Shown here piece after piece: positions 50,701-63,940 of a stretch of DNA of 64,000 nucleotides (the stretch's first letter is position 1; every line of letters begins with the position of its first letter). Position numbers and translations under genes: made by a program. The notes below the pieces were generated by a model. The model had not been told where the DNA came from. It saw only the letters and a list, made by a program, of their open reading frames with translations, and did not search any database. The stretch covers positions 6,247,741-6,311,740 of the forward strand of contig JANVCC010000018.1 in assembly GCA_025345505.1 (NCBI GenBank), in the 5' to 3' direction. The stretch comes from Todiramphus chloris collaris (Eukaryota; Chordata; Aves; Coraciiformes; Alcedinidae).

Positions 50701-53700
50701 GACATATTGCTATTAATGTCAGTCTTACAATTGGCCTAAACTCAAATGGGATCTCATTGTTTCAGCTTTATTTCACTCTTCACTGACTTTACTGTCACTC
50801 ATCTCTCTTCTTGGTGCCCAATACTTGCAGAGCCTTAAGATAACCAGTAGTCATCCCTTGCTCTACAACAGTTTGGTTTCAATCACTGGAAAACATCTGT
50901 CCTATAATGTGGGAAAGGAAGAATCTAAAAGGGGTAGAAAGGGACCAAGAAGTGGAAATGAAGTCCCCCAAAGATGTTTCCGCAAAGTCTCTGTGCTAAA
51001 TGGGTCAGGATCATGCAATAGCTCCCCTGCAAATGACTGCTGCAGTATTCTATATGGTAGACAAATTCTCTACTAAATATTTCAAAAGTGCAGTACATGC
51101 ACACCCCAGTAATTATGCAACATTAAGTGTCCTACCCGTGTTAAAAGGACTTTGGTCACAAAAATGAAACCAGCAGTTTTCAACTAATACTACTTATAAC
51201 CACAAAGTAAATCATGTACTACAGAGGCAGTGTGTAACTGAGTTAGAGATATCACCTACCCAAGCAGAATTCTACCTCTGCATGCCAGGAAAAAAGGCTC
51301 TGAAAAAGGTTCTTTTTATCACATTGCCAATTGCTCTAGAGAGGAATCTTCAGCTCTGGCTATTTAAAATATTTATCCTTGCAAGGTGCCTAGCCCACGC
51401 AGCTCATGAGTATGAATACGCAAATTAAAGTTGCTTTATTTGCAGCATATCAGAATGGTGAAGGGCAAAAAGGAGCTAAAACTCAGATCTCCTTTCTGGC
51501 AGCAGCTTTTGCCCTTTATAGGAGCAGAAAGTAACTGTCAGGTAAAATCAACAAGGAATTAATTAAAAGCATTAATTTTTTAAAAATACAGGGGGGAGCA
51601 CCACTTTATTTCAAACGGGCAATGGAAAAGATAATACAGCTTCACAAAACTGTTCTTGTCTTCTGTTATTTTGTGCCAAAAATCAGTGAGAACCAGCTAC
51701 CAAACGAAATAAGAGAGAGAAATGCAACTCACCAAGATGGTTACCACCAAATACTGGAAGTGATTGCGAAGGCCAGCAGCATGAGTGCAGAATAGAACAA
51801 AGTTGCTCTGCTCCAGCTGTTGAATTGAAGACGTTTGGCGACCACCAAAGAAGAAAGGAAAATTAAAAAAGACAGAAGTGAAGTCCCACTCCATACTAGC
51901 CAAACGTAGCTGGTGACTAATTTGTTTAATGCAGTAGCATTTGGGAGTCTCGTTCTTCTTTCATTTGCAACAATTTCAAGAAGCAGTATCTCTCCTGCTA
52001 CCCCTTGCAGTAACAAGCCAATTATACTGGGGCAAGGAAAAGATAAAGCAGGCACCTAATACAGCAAAAAAATGACCACAATAGGAACTGCTTTATGAGA
52101 GGACACTGTCTAAAGGCTTTATTCCTTGTGTTGTGATTGCCCTTCTCCACTGCCGCCGCAGCCTTCCTTAGCTTGTGTCCCAGTTTAGGCTGCCTTCATT
52201 CGAGATGTAGAATATCACACTCTGGAGTTATGGCCAATGCATCTTTACCTGCCTATTCCTTTGCTCACCAGTAATCCACTCACTAAATTCCATGAAGTCA
52301 GCGTCCCTCCCTTGAATAGCAAGGGTTGCTCATGCTGCTGAACTGAAGCAATATAGCTTCCAGCTTCTGCCTCCCCTCACACCTCGCCTCCAGTCTGTAC
52401 AAAGAGGAAAATGAAGAGATCCGGACGGACAGAAGATCTTTCTCTCTGGGTGTGGTCAGCAGGTAGCTGGCTGCAGCAGCTACACATGCACTGTATTCTT
52501 ACTGACCGAATGGATGCTGGAAGGATCTGGACCATAAGGAACCTTCCATCTTTCATATTCTCCCTGTCTCTGCTGTTGCTCACAGTGCCTGCAACTCCCA
52601 GATACAAGTAAAAAGCTTCTGCTATTGTTTCTCACCACTGGGCCTTCCAGCAAGGAGCAAGGACTGAGAGATGCTGCAAAGGACAGCCTGCCAACTGTGC
52701 CCAAATCCAGGCCAAGAGGAAACTTCAGCACTCCTTTGGCAAACAAGACTTTTAAGCAGCCCTTCCAAGGAACTTTCTAATTCACCAGGAGTGCTGGTGA
52801 ACACAGCACTGCTCTCTCACATGCCCTGTTCTTGCCCTCTGTTCTGATATTCACTTGCTCAATGGCTCACGTGACTAAGAGTCTGTTAACAAAAATACGA
52901 GTATTATTTGCTTTTCAAAATAAAGCCAACATCAACTGATATGTACAGATTCTCATTGAACCAGCATATGACCGAGTTGAACATAGCTCAAAAATCTATA
53001 AAGACTGCTGGACTATGGGGATTAAGGGTTTCTTATTGAGAGGCTTTGAGTTTTTCTACAGAGGACATACTGCATCTTTTTGCAGGAGCCACATTCAACT
53101 GCAGGTCCTCATTTGAAAATTATCTCTAGCTCTGAGAGAGGCAAGACCTCCTGCCTCTGAACATCACCTTACTCTGACCTAATGCCTTCCATCACAAAAG
53201 ACTCCGTAAGAACCAGTTCAGCCACTATCTGAGAACAGCCACCTATGCAAAGGAAAGGGGCAATGGTTTAAAGTAGAACACACTATAGAGAAGAACAGAG
53301 AGAAGAGAAAAAGCATTCTCTAAGCAATTTAAACCACAGGAGTCTCTAGGTGGATAACATATAATGACCCAATCTGGGTCACTAGGACTAGTTCCTCACC
53401 TTTTATGAAAACAAAAAAAAAAAAAACCCCAAAAAAAAGCCATCTTTAAATGGTCAGGACTTTGGTTTTGCTTTTCGTTTGAAAGAACCATCTCCAGCCA
53501 TACAGGGCACCAGGCACCAAAAAAGGACTTTGATTCCCTACTGATTTGTAGGGGAAGACACCACCCCCTAGATCACCACCTCCAGTCAGCAGCCAAAGGT
53601 TATTTGCATTTTAGCTGCTGCAGAGACTCCCATGCTGGGACTGGAATGAGGCCAACACACAGACTTAGAGAGTCTGAAGTTACCTGAACTGCTGTCGAGA

Positions 53701-56700
53701 TGAGAAGAAATGAAGCTGTAAGCTTCACATATGGACCATGCTTCATGGTGAGTCCAAGCCCCTTACAGAAAGGAATTGCTCTGTCTGAATTTAAGGCATA
53801 AGGATCTAAGAGAAGCAGAATACAGAAAATAACATTTCTTTTTTTTTTTTCCAGAGATGGATGTGAAATAGTTTTTATTAAATCTAGGCATATTTCAATA
53901 TATCTTACCATCGTTTTCCTTTACTCCAAGAAAAAGAATGACAATTCCAAGAAGATACACACCTCCTATGACCCCTGCTGCAATCATATAAACTTTTGCC
54001 TTTGAAAAGAAAAAAAGGACATATTTGAAATTGTGACAGGAGGATGACAGTCATTATGATAATTTCAGTCTCCTTCTGGTGAGTCACCCCCAAATAAAGA
54101 AATGCCTGTCTACATACAGCCAACTGTCTGTCTTTTACATCTCTGAAAAACGTTCACTGCTGCTATTCCTTTATAAACAACACCTACTGTAGGATAAATC
54201 CAGGGCATGTTAAGTGTGTATTTCTTGGGGGAAAAAAAAAAAAAAGAAAAAAAAAAAAAAGCAAAAAAAAAAAAAGCTGTGAACAAAAGGGCTACTCTGT
54301 TGACAACCTGAATGTTTTCAAAGTTTGCTTATGTTGACACTAGCTATAGATATACACAGTCATCTATCAAAACACGCAGCATCCATAGAGTGATTCTGAT
54401 TTTTAGTAAACCCAGTTGATCCAGCAGCACAGGCTGCAATCTGTACCTTCAGGCTGGGTGGGAAAGGCCTCTAGTACTGATGGAAACATAATTACTAGAG
54501 TTCTTGCATTTATAAATAATGATATGCATAAATTAAACTTCCTTTAGGCGCTAATGAATTTTAGAAATCACAGTTTCATGGCAATGGTTTGAGAATCTGG
54601 TAGCTTGCACGCTTGGTTTTCCCAGTTACTCAGTGCAGTAGTCAAGCAAACTCAGAAATCTTTGCTTCCTATTAGTCAGGGGAACAAAGCCTCCAAGGAT
54701 GCATTCTATGATTCTGTGATACCTTCCAAGTCTTCAGATCACATTTATTGTTTCTAACTCCGATTACACTGACCCTGGAATAAAGCTTTAAAATAATTAT
54801 TTGGCTTTAGCATTCTGCAATAGTTTATTTTATACCGTGCTACCAAAGACAAAATGAGTGCTAGTTAGAGAGCTTTATGACACAATTACTATTTGATAGG
54901 AAAACTCAATTCCAAATTATCAGTTATAAGCTGCAAATCAAGTGATTATAAATTTAGGAAGCAGATGGCAGGTAAGTGTGCAATTAGAAGAACACACTCC
55001 CAAATACAGTGTCACTTAGTACAGATGCAAAGGTAGTCAGGTGAACCTTTAAGTATAGATGATCTTCAAGACAACAGCTTCTGTTAAGGTATTTACGGTT
55101 CACAAGGGGACATGCCAAAGTAAAGGAATGCAGGAGTATTCTTTATTTGGGATAAAGGGTTGGGGTTTTTTTATATCAGAGCTATAACTCAAGTCACAGA
55201 GTACTTTTATACTATTGGTTATGGCTTGCACAGACTACGGACTGCAGTATTGTAGGTGCCTGAATTCATTTAAATGAGGTAATTTCAACCTCTAAAGCAG
55301 ACAAGGTGATAAAAAAAAAAGGGTAGTAACAGGACTCCAATATGAATTTTATATTTCATGTCTATTTATTTGTTAATTTGCTTGAAGTAATTGAATCAAA
55401 CGCTTTCTTTCACAGGTCATTGTTAAGTATAATTTGAGCTTAAACTATCAAGGATATTCATGGTAGTCCAAGCAAGATTCTCTGACCCTAAACAAAACTC
55501 ATTAGCCCATGTACAAACTATAGCAATATCCATGCTTGGTTTCCAGCAGTAAAGACCTACTCCTAAATTGAAGTAACAACTTCAGGAGGGCTTAGCAATA
55601 ACCATTTCTTCCACTGCCTTTCTTTAATAATGAGCAAAATAATGTTAGCCATGCACTAGGTCTTCTTTTAAACTAGGTGTGCTCTTGAGAATTAGTCCTC
55701 ATGACAAAAAGGCTCAGGGTCATGCTCCTGAAAGTCACTAAAAGAAAAGAGTCAAGATTGAGCCTCTTCTGAATATTTTTACACACTGATGGAGGTACTT
55801 CATCTCCATAGACCCCAGTCCTGCCTCAGCTTGTTACTCAATGCCCATCACTCATATGACCAAAATTCAAGACCCAACTTCTCCTGTTGATATGTTGGGA
55901 GCATATTCTGTTGTGTGTGGTGTGAACAAAAGGCAAGTGCCCCTGTCCTGCAATGCAGGCAGCTCTTCCCTGGGGCTTGGTGGCCGTGCACACTCCTATA
56001 ATCCAACCAAACTGATGCCAAATTATGTGAGTGGCAAAAAAATCTGTTCCTCACAAAACAGGGCAGCAAGGAGCGAGACAGGTAGCCAGATTAGTTCATT
56101 CAGACTGTGGCCTCTGCCCAGGCCTGAGGGTTCTTTGGAAAAAGGGCAGGAAAGAGCAGTGAACAGAACCTTACTCAAGGAAAACAGCTGGACACCATAA
56201 TCCAGCCCATTCTCAACCGTGGGATAATACTCATCTACAAAACTTGAGAAGGTGATGCACAAAACAGTGGAAGAAGAAAAAAAAATTGCTAAGATCAAAA
56301 TAAATAAACAGGAATTCCTCACCAAAAATGAGCACATAGCTGCTTGTAAATAAGAAAGTGAAATGAGGAAGGTAACATCTTTAATTACATGAACCCATAC
56401 AATTGAAAAAAAAAAAAACCAACAAGTTTCCAGTCACATTGTGACTTCTTCAGATCTGAAAAATGATTGTGTATTTAAAAGCCTTTTTGTCATTTCCTGG
56501 TGTTAGGAGCTATTTAATAAGAGATATTACTTTTACCCACAAACTCCGGCTAATTTAGGCTACATATCTTTGCTATTTTTTCAAAATAAATAAACTACCT
56601 GACATTAAACATATTGTGAAGCTTCTTTCTCCATCCCCCTCCTACCTCAATGAGGACAGGAAATCACATGTGGTTAGACAGAAAGGAAATAAATCAAGAT

Positions 56701-59700
56701 CCTGTGTTTTTTCCCTTGAAAGCCATTTAAGAGGCTTGAAAGTGGAAGTTGGTGATTATGGCATAGAACAGATCCAGACAGGGAATCTGCTGTGCAATGA
56801 AATTCAGCTTGCTCCACAACTTTTCAAGCTACTCCTCTTGACAATTCACAGAACTGTAACAGCACAGTAGTTTTCTACATCAAGCCATTGTCCTAGAAGC
56901 TACAAATGGAGACAGGAGGAGGTTGTGTGTCTTGTTAAAATCTACACTAGAAGTTACCTAACAAGCAGCTTCAAAAATCAGTTAATCAGCTATAAAATGG
57001 CACGGCCACTTACAGAAGCAGGCCAGCTCTTCCCAGGCAGTTTTCCAGCTCAGCTCTCCGAGAAGCCTTACAATGACCTTTGCCAAAAGACAAGGCCTGG
57101 GTAACACAGAGGCAGAGAATAGTGTCTGGGAGTAGGGGGAGGCAAGGGTTGGTCCTTTTCCTGGACCACCAGCACTGGTGCCAGGGTACTCAAATTCAAA
57201 GCACGCATAAGAACGTGTCTTCAGCTTGTGATTTTACTGTGGTAACAGAGGCTATTCAAATCCAACAAGCAGAGCACTAATGCATACAACCTGATTTGCA
57301 CCAAGCACCTGAGATAAGACTCCAGTTAAGGAATCTTCTTCGTAGGGAATTTTGTATATGAGTTAGTACATGCACTGACACAGAAACAGATGGAAATATA
57401 GAAAGGAAAAATGAATCTAGCAACTGGTAAAACGAAACCATCAAACTGCTGATTTGACAAGTGACACAGAAAAAAAGCACTACACAAGGTAATTGTTTCA
57501 ATCAGGGCCTATTTCAGGACCACTGAAAACAACAGAAGATTATCAAATCGTGTTCACTGAGGTTTGGATCAAGTTTTAGGATTTCCTCCCTGATATATAA
57601 TCTTCTCTCTTTCTCAAAAAATAGCAAACTCAAGCATGAAGAGATTAAATTACTTGTGCAGGATTACAGGAAAAAAATCTGCTGTAGAAAATGAAATAAA
57701 GCAGCATGGGTCTCCAGGTTCATTCCACACGTTAACCATGAGCCCTGCTCCCACTAATTGCCTGTTACCAACCATTTACTTTCAACAGTGCTTTGTACCT
57801 TCGCAAGAATACAGATTCCAAACAGGACATAAAGTTTTGCTCATGTAACAGCCATTAATCTTTACAGGAGATCCCTAGTGATACCTACTTTAAAAAGCAA
57901 TGTTGCTGATTTGAAAGATCCCGCTATAGTCACAATTTTTAATTAGAATCATAGAATTATTTGTGTTGGCTGGGACCTTTAAAGTTCTCTAGTTCCAAAC
58001 CCACTGCCAGGGGCAGGGACACCTCCCAGTCGACCAGGTTACTCAAAGGTTACCCATCCAACCTGACCTTGGACACTTCCAGGGAGTGGGCAACCACAGC
58101 TTCTCTGGGCAACCTGCTTCAGTGTCTCACTACCCTCATTGTAAAGAATTTCTTCATTGTATTTATCTAAGCCTACCCTCTTTCAGCATCAAACCATTGG
58201 CACCTGTCACTACAGGCCTTGGTAGAATGTCTTCTTCCATCTTTCTTATAAGCCACTTTTTTCTATATTGAAAGGCTGCAATAAAGTCTCCCTGGAGCCT
58301 TCTCTTCTGTAGGCTGAAGAAATCCAACTCTTTCAGCCTTTCTTCAAAGGAGAGGTGTTCCAGCCCTCCGACCATTGTCGTGGTTCTCCTCTGGACCCAC
58401 TAACAGCTCCATGTCTTTCTCGTGCGGGGGACCCCAGAACTGGATGCAGTATTCCTGGTGGGGTCAAGTATGCTTTTCTTCCTAAGCAGCTATTTTAAAC
58501 TGTAAATCAGCCCCCAGTGAAAACACAGGATGGCCATGTGCTCCCCAGTTACATTACAGTTTGGCACCTTCAGCAAAGCTCCTCGATGTAATTCTGCCAT
58601 CAGACTGAGAAGGGGTTACAAAAGCAACAGATGGGAAGCCTTGTTTGCAACAAGGTCCTTGCCTCAGCTCCAGCATTACTGGTTCCAAGGAAGTCACAGT
58701 CATGCTCATCCAGCTCTGTGGTATCATGTGGCATTACAGAAACACCCCCACCCCTCTCCCTGGCAGATTTTTGTGTGCTCCCATAGACACTTACCTGATG
58801 AGACAAGGGATCTGAGGGGTCTGGAAAGCTGGGAGTGTCGTGCCAGGAGTCGGTTGCGTTTACTGGGGCATTCACGGTGCAGTGATGAGAGACGTGAGCA
58901 CTGGCCACAATCTGCCCCTGGAGTGCAGCTCCAATCAAGGTCCCAAGGACTTCCATGGTCATTCCTAAAGAGGGAAGCACAAATGTGCACTGAAGATGAG
59001 AACTCAATTCCTCCACTGTCTGCGGGTTTGCTCATTTGTCTCACTGAAGAGAAACCTCATCAAACCATTTATTTTCACAAGGAACAAGCAGAAAAAGCAG
59101 TACCAAGAACAGCAGAACTAGGTCAGTAATAGAACAGATTCAAGAAGTGCTGTCATCTGTTTTCTGATCAGCTTGCAGAAGCATCCAGGGAAGAGACTCT
59201 TTTATACAAGCTGCATGATGGATGTGGCAGAGATTAAGAGCCACAAGGGGATAACATAGAAACCTTTCATCTCAAGAACCAGAGAACTACAGTTTAAATC
59301 TTGAATTCCATTTTTCCAAAGCAGGACTAGGAGCCGTAACACCAGATATTTTGTCTCAAGCTTGACAGCAACTTGTGAAACATTTCTCAAGCCACTTATC
59401 TGATCAGACCTCTACGTTCTCTGACTGTTAAATAAAATGATGCTTACCTCAGGCTTATGTTGGAAATAATAGAGCTGCAAAGCTCTAGGAATCAGCAAAT
59501 GCTGTTCTTAACTGCCTAGGGCCAGTCAGGCAGAACTAGCTACCTCAGCCTTGGAGAATGATTCAGACCACTAACACTTCGAGTGTTTTGACACAAGGGA
59601 TCACCTAAAAAACCAACCAAGGTTTCCATTTGGGAAAGCAAAGACCTAACCATGGGCATCCAGCCCGTGCTTCATGTACTCCAAATCAGTTCACAAGGTG

Positions 59701-62700
59701 TCTAGTTGTTACAGCCCTGCCGCAGATGAGCGGTGGGTAATCTCAGTTCCACACCCTTCTCTCCCTGAAGGATTTCAAGCCTACCACTCCTGTCTCGACA
59801 CAGTATGGCCTTACCCAGCATCCCCATGGCAAGGAGACAAACTGGATTCCTGTCGTAGCTCCAGAGACTACTCAGGCATTTTGCATAAAGCCACATACGG
59901 TCAACTCCATGAAAAGGTTAGGAACAGGGACCAAGACTTGTCGTTCATGCGGGAATGCTCTTCTCATTGACCTAAACATCAGGCATTTTTCTACTTATCC
60001 TCCCTTGCTGGCTCCAGTGGTCCCTTGTTCCATTCTTAGAAGCACTACGGGGGATCTGAAGGGTCACTTCCAGAGCAGGTTGTATTCTGGTGGTTATCAT
60101 ACACTTCCTGGGATGTGACTGGTGTTTCAAAAGCTCATTCAAGCTTATTCAAGTTCCCTCCTCTGCAACATCCTTCCTAGGTGACCCTAGAGGCATGCTT
60201 TTTTGTATATATAAAGGAAAAAAAGTACTGTATGGATTTTCTGGCTCCTAGTTCATAAGCAAGTTTCAGTATCATCTGGTGCATGCAGGTGACTCACGGA
60301 GGGGTTGTGCAGGTGACTCTGCCTTCATTATCTGTCTGTGGCCCTATCTCTGCAGAGGCAGCACATGGGGAGCTGTGTAGATGGCTCAGCCTTGAGTTGT
60401 CCATAAGCCCCAGGCCAAAGAGGGCTGTGCTGCACCACACAAAGAACCAAAACCTGAGCTGAGCCTTGAAATTCCTCAAAAATGGTTTGCCCTAAGTCTC
60501 AATTCAAACTACTGTTCGGTTTCCTGAGAAAGTAAGACAAGAAGAGCCTGGAGGGCTTCAGTGGTGGTTTCAGCAACTTTTGTGTCTCCAGAGGGCATAA
60601 TCCAGTCAGGCATAGTTTTTCCACAACTACCTGGAGGGTTTCAGCCACAACCATGTATATTCAAACTGTATCATCAGTCATGCAAACCAGGGGATAAAAG
60701 TGCTAAGGTTTAGCTTAGATTTTGGGAGTCACCTCTCCAATGCTCACCTGTATGGAGCCCTTTCCCCCTCAGTCAGGACATCACCCAAGGTGACTTTTCT
60801 AACAGTGAGAGCCCTTACCTGGAGTGGCAAGTGGATATTTAGCATGTTAATTTGCAAATGTGGGTGATTAACAAACTTATGTATAATATTTAGCGTGCGT
60901 TCTAATTTGTTACAGTGCATTCCTGCTTTTAAGTTGTAATAGTCCATTCTGACAATGTATGCATAAAAACCTACATTAGTGGCATATTAGACTCCAAACA
61001 GATGGTTTGCTTGGGCCTTACAGTTAAACATGGGAGTTCAAATAAATCATTTGCTTAAACCTCACAGTGCAGTCTCTTTTTGACAAAAGTAATTCCCTAC
61101 CTAATGGGAGGCAACGCACACGGACTGTGAGATGTTCAGACAGTGCAGGAAAGAGAGTTGTACACAGCTATGGAAGATCAAGTAAGGAAAAGGAGAAGAG
61201 AGGCTCTCTAGGAGGCCTCTATCATTTAAACCATTGCTAGTGTGTTCCCAAATGGAGAATGGTTCTGCATGGACAATCTGAGGCTTCACATAAAGCCAAA
61301 GTGAAGTGAAAAGAACAAAGCAAAAACAAAGCACGTCTTCCCCAACCTTCACATCCACTCTTACTAGCAAGGTTACACTTCAGTCCACACCAAAAATGCT
61401 GGCAGATGGTGAAAATCCAAACCTCAACCTAAACTGTTTAGACACAGCCTAGTCTCAGCTGGGCCTTGCACAGCTTCCAAACCATTGACCACTCAGCACA
61501 AAGGCAAGGCACCCGAGTCATGCCTTTCATTCAAAACACCACCCCCAGATGTAGAACCTTTACCTAGGGCTCTACACCTGCGTTTCACCAAGCACTTGCA
61601 CAGAGTAAAACTCAGAAGCATCATTAGAGAAACAGAAATACAGCCATTATGAAACCTTATTTTCTACGAAGGAGCAAGAGCTGAGAAACAAGCATATTTC
61701 AAAGTTCTTATTTGTAAGCTCTGAAATTGTAATTTATTACATTCCACCTTAGCTGAGAAAGCTGATCTTTCAGAAAGCAGATCATACCTTGAAGTAGGTA
61801 ATATTTTGCCCAGAACGTAAGTAGGATTTATGTTGAAGCAACTGTGGAATACAGTATTTCTACCTTGCATTCAAAGTAAGGAGCAGGACAAAAGTTGTAA
61901 TAGGCAGTTCTGATTGTCTCCAGTAGAGGGTAATGGATCCTCTGATCCCAACCTTTTTTTAAAAGCACACTTCATAGCACACAGCTGTTTTTCTTTAAAT
62001 AGCTGAAGAAATGCCTGAACAACTGACTGCATCCAAGAAAGTCTATCAACAAGAATTCCCTATGAAAGCCAAAGAGAGTCAAAAGTGTTTAAGTAAAACA
62101 CTTGTTTTAAAAAAGAGAGAAAAAAAATATTCTCACATAATCGTAACCATTACAAGAAAACTTGGCACAAAATAATTATCTCAAAATATGCATTCAAAGT
62201 ATATATATAAAAATACCAACATTTGAAAAGTCAAAACTATGGTTCGTTCCGCCACCCTAGCTTGGCTTAGAACAGCTGTACACTTAACAGTTAAACCCGT
62301 TCTGAACAATAAAATGACACTAGAAATGTATAACACCTCTCAGCCATGGAGTTCAACAGCTTTTATGAACACAGATTTCACATGCCTGTGAAGCCTTTCA
62401 TGGGACTAGCAGATAGGAAAGCACATTTAGCTGGATCGCAGCCTCTGAAGACATAAAACCAGACAACAGAAAACATTAGGTACATGGATTTAGTTAGAAT
62501 TTAGGCCAGATGACTCAGAACATAGTCAGTGCCAAAGAATATAACAGAACTGGGATCTCCCCCTGTTTCATTCTGTCCTATGACTGCCAGGCCAGACTTT
62601 CTCTTGAGATAGTTGATGATAATGCAAATTACAACTGTTCCATGTGGCCGGAAAGGGATTGGGTTGCTCAGGGGATATTGTATCTAGAATTTCTGACATG

Positions 62701-63940
62701 ACTGTTTTAGCATTTCTGGCCATTTCATTGTGCCTCTACAGTTCAGTTTTCAACCTACTCAAGCAAGTATGTTGAGTGATAGAAGGACTAATGGAAGAGA
62801 AAAGGCCTCTTGCCAGGAAGAAAAAACAGATGTAACAAAAAAACTACAGGTTATTCTAAAGCAGCACTGAAGGACAAGTTAAGACACAGAAAAGTCTTTC
62901 ATGTGATACTTGACTCTCTTTACCTTCTTTAATGCTGGTGGCTGTGAGAGACAGCAGTTACATAGTAAAGAAGGTTTGAGAATGGAGCTGAAGAGAGTAG
63001 GAAAGGAAGAAACTGTTCTTACATTCAAATTATGATCTATACAGGAAATCTTAAAATTATTTCCTTTGCACTTTTTTGGTCTGATCGATTTGCTTCAAGG
63101 CAAAAACTTTGATTTGAATTGTTGAAGAGTCAGAAATATTGTCTGAAAGTCCTCATTCTTTTAATTAATACAGTCAGAGTGCCAGTTGTAATACAGCAAC
63201 ATCTGTCCTTAAACTACCTGGCATATATTAGAATTAAATAAACACAGATTAAATGAGAGATTTCAGTTGGTGTGAACATGAACACAAAACTACTCTGCTT
63301 GTATGGTGAGGTTAACTGTCTTGGTTCTATGAGTTCTAGAAATGTTTTTTTCAGAGAAAACAGGTTTGGGGTTTGAATTTATAACATGAAATACATAAGC
63401 CTAAGGAAATACAAACTAAAAAGCAAAACAAAACAAATCAAAAAAAACCCAAACCAACCAAACAAAAAGAACAGGAATACTCAAAATTACTTTCAGACTT
63501 GAATTGAATGTTAAAGAAGATCAGCACTTTGGTTTTTCCCCTACATATCACCTTTGAATTAAATCATAATTCCCTGCCCTGGCTTGGTTAAGAGTAATTT
63601 TTACTGTTTTGCCTGGCTAGCAATAAACCAAAAAGGGTTTATAGCTAATCAGACAATTTGAGATAATAAAACATTAATGTCTCCTATTTAGCTAGAAAAA
63701 TGGAAGCATTTACAAGACAAAACGTTTTTCATCGGGTCTTAAAAATCTCCTATAAAAGTCCAGTTTATGGACGCAAACCATTAGGAACTTCCTGTAGATA
63801 AAGAATGATTTTAAATAGAACTCAGCCCTAATCCACATGAGAAAGCCCAAGTGACACTCACGGTATGCTGTTGCAGAATCTCTCTCCATCTGGTCTGTGC
63901 TGAGAAACATGGTGAGGGCAGAATATGGTACTTGGAATAA
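41708..63940 (-). CDS. MFSD2B: MFSD2B, sphingosine-1-phosphate exporter (C-terminal three quarters, ten exons, 5' partial)
   Basis: The ten exons are listed separately; together they give about 371 residues. The start of the gene lies beyond base 64000. The identity comes from strong matches to vertebrate MFSD2 proteins, for example [39 protein letters not shown] and [11 protein letters not shown]. Stretches such as [12 protein letters not shown] and [20 protein letters not shown] are closer to MFSD2B than to MFSD2A. The tail-to-tail position next to WDCP agrees. MFSD2B is a 12-helix major facilitator protein of the plasma membrane that exports sphingosine-1-phosphate, mainly from red cells and platelets. 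The window covers roughly transmembrane helix 4/5 to the C-terminus. All junction phases agree and no stop or frameshift was seen, so the gene looks intact. Confidence 0.95.
42804..42980 (-). CDS. MFSD2B: MFSD2B exon I (last transmembrane helix)
   Basis: This codes [20 protein letters not shown], the final helix ([20 protein letters not shown]) and [18 protein letters not shown]. The donor GTAGGT at its end also contains an in-frame TAG (42800-42802). An unspliced transcript would therefore end after LEVLR, whereas splicing adds exon J. Confidence 0.92.
42981..44522 (-). other. MFSD2B intron between exons H and I
   Basis: The intron contains a stop-free stretch of 189 codons on the same strand (43630-44199) with no known motif. 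No repeat was recognised. Confidence 0.5.
44523..44666 (-). CDS. MFSD2B: MFSD2B exon H
   Basis: This codes [19 protein letters not shown], then [17 protein letters not shown] and [15 protein letters not shown] and the YVFFTK motif, whose lysine belongs to a conserved helix, are hallmarks of the MFSD2 family. Acceptor CCCTAG, donor GTAAGT. Confidence 0.95.
44667..45869 (-). other. MFSD2B intron between exons G and H
   Basis: No repeat, exon or other feature was recognised. Confidence 0.5.
45870..45979 (-). CDS. MFSD2B: MFSD2B exon G
   Basis: This codes [20 protein letters not shown] then [16 protein letters not shown] and two bases of tryptophan. Acceptor CCTCAG, donor GTAGGA. The last segment is nearly identical to mammalian MFSD2B. 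Confidence 0.94.
45980..50027 (-). other. MFSD2B intron between exons F and G
   Basis: About 4 kb. A GC-richer part at 47.4-47.95 kb is stop-free for 253 codons on the minus strand (47190-47951) but shows no recognisable domain. Nothing else was seen. Confidence 0.5.
50028..50108 (-). CDS. MFSD2B: MFSD2B exon F
   Basis: The exon has 27 codons, [20 protein letters not shown] then CAACGIS, with acceptor CTGTAG and donor GTAAGC. The FGKK motif at the cytosolic loop is conserved in the family. Confidence 0.93.
50109..51732 (-). other. MFSD2B intron between exons E and F
   Basis: No recognised feature. Confidence 0.5.
51733..51816 (-). CDS. MFSD2B: MFSD2B exon E
   Basis: The exon has 28 codons, [20 protein letters not shown] followed by QYLVVTIL, between a TTCAACAG acceptor and a GTGAGT donor. 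It matches VEGNFVLFCTYTLGFRNEF of MFSD2A. Confidence 0.93.
51817..53683 (-). other. MFSD2B intron between exons D and E
   Basis: No recognised exon or repeat, apart from an A-rich run near 53408-53440. Confidence 0.5.
53684..53805 (-). CDS. MFSD2B: MFSD2B exon D
   Basis: This codes [19 protein letters not shown], a [18 protein letters not shown] helix start, and ends phase 0 before GTAACT. The motif matches the GPYIKLITGFLF segment of MFSD2A and the FLFISAAVQ of MFSD2B. Confidence 0.93.
53909..53999 (-). CDS. MFSD2B: MFSD2B exon C
   Basis: This codes [20 protein letters not shown] and the end of the helix (LFLGVKEND), the counterpart of the YLLAAGVIV...LGVREQ segment of MFSD2A. Acceptor TTTCAAAG, donor GTAAGA, phase 1 out. 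The following intron is only 103 bases. Confidence 0.93.
54231..54276 (+). repeat. A-rich low-complexity run
   Basis: Three A-runs of 13 or more bases are broken only by single G or GC. Confidence 0.95.
57944..58475 (-). mobile_element. CR1 LINE, 5' truncated
   Basis: The tail GAATCATAGAATTAT is at the left edge and CR1 RT C-terminal coding ([20 protein letters not shown] on the minus strand) lies at 58163-58375. It is diverged and inactive. It lies in an MFSD2B intron in the same orientation as the gene. Confidence 0.92.
58795..58964 (-). CDS. MFSD2B: MFSD2B exon B
   Basis: The exon begins by completing the arginine, then codes [19 protein letters not shown] and a variable extracellular loop with two NAT-type positions, one of which (NATD) fits an N-glycosylation sequon. 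It ends with CAG before a GTAAGT donor, phase 0. Confidence 0.93.
58965..63861 (-). other. MFSD2B intron between exons A and B
   Basis: About 4.9 kb with no recognised repeat family or exon. A short A-rich stretch lies near 63420-63470. Confidence 0.5.
63862..63940 (-). CDS. MFSD2B: MFSD2B exon A (first exon in the window)
   Basis: The exon codes [17 protein letters not shown] and ERDSATAY plus the first base of an arginine codon. It is bounded by a TTTTTTGCAG acceptor and a GTGAGT donor. The sequence is the highly conserved segment around helices 4-5 of the MFSD2 family. Confidence 0.93.

Larger units (their letters stand above)
54000..58794 (-). other. MFSD2B intron between exons B and C
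   Basis: This holds an A-rich low-complexity run (54231-54276) and a CR1 fragment (57944-58475). An isolated CR1-tail-like ATTCTATGATTCTGTGAT occurs at about 54702. Confidence 0.6.

Noticed and set aside
54700-54722. CR1-like tail motif ATTCTATGATTCTGTGAT
   Set aside because: No CR1 body was recognised next to it, so it is too short to call.
56023-56337. Hydrophobic minus-strand frame between MFSD2B exons B and C, considered as a missed transmembrane exon
   Set aside because: Exons B and C join in phase and match the continuous MFSD2 sequence, leaving no room for an extra exon.
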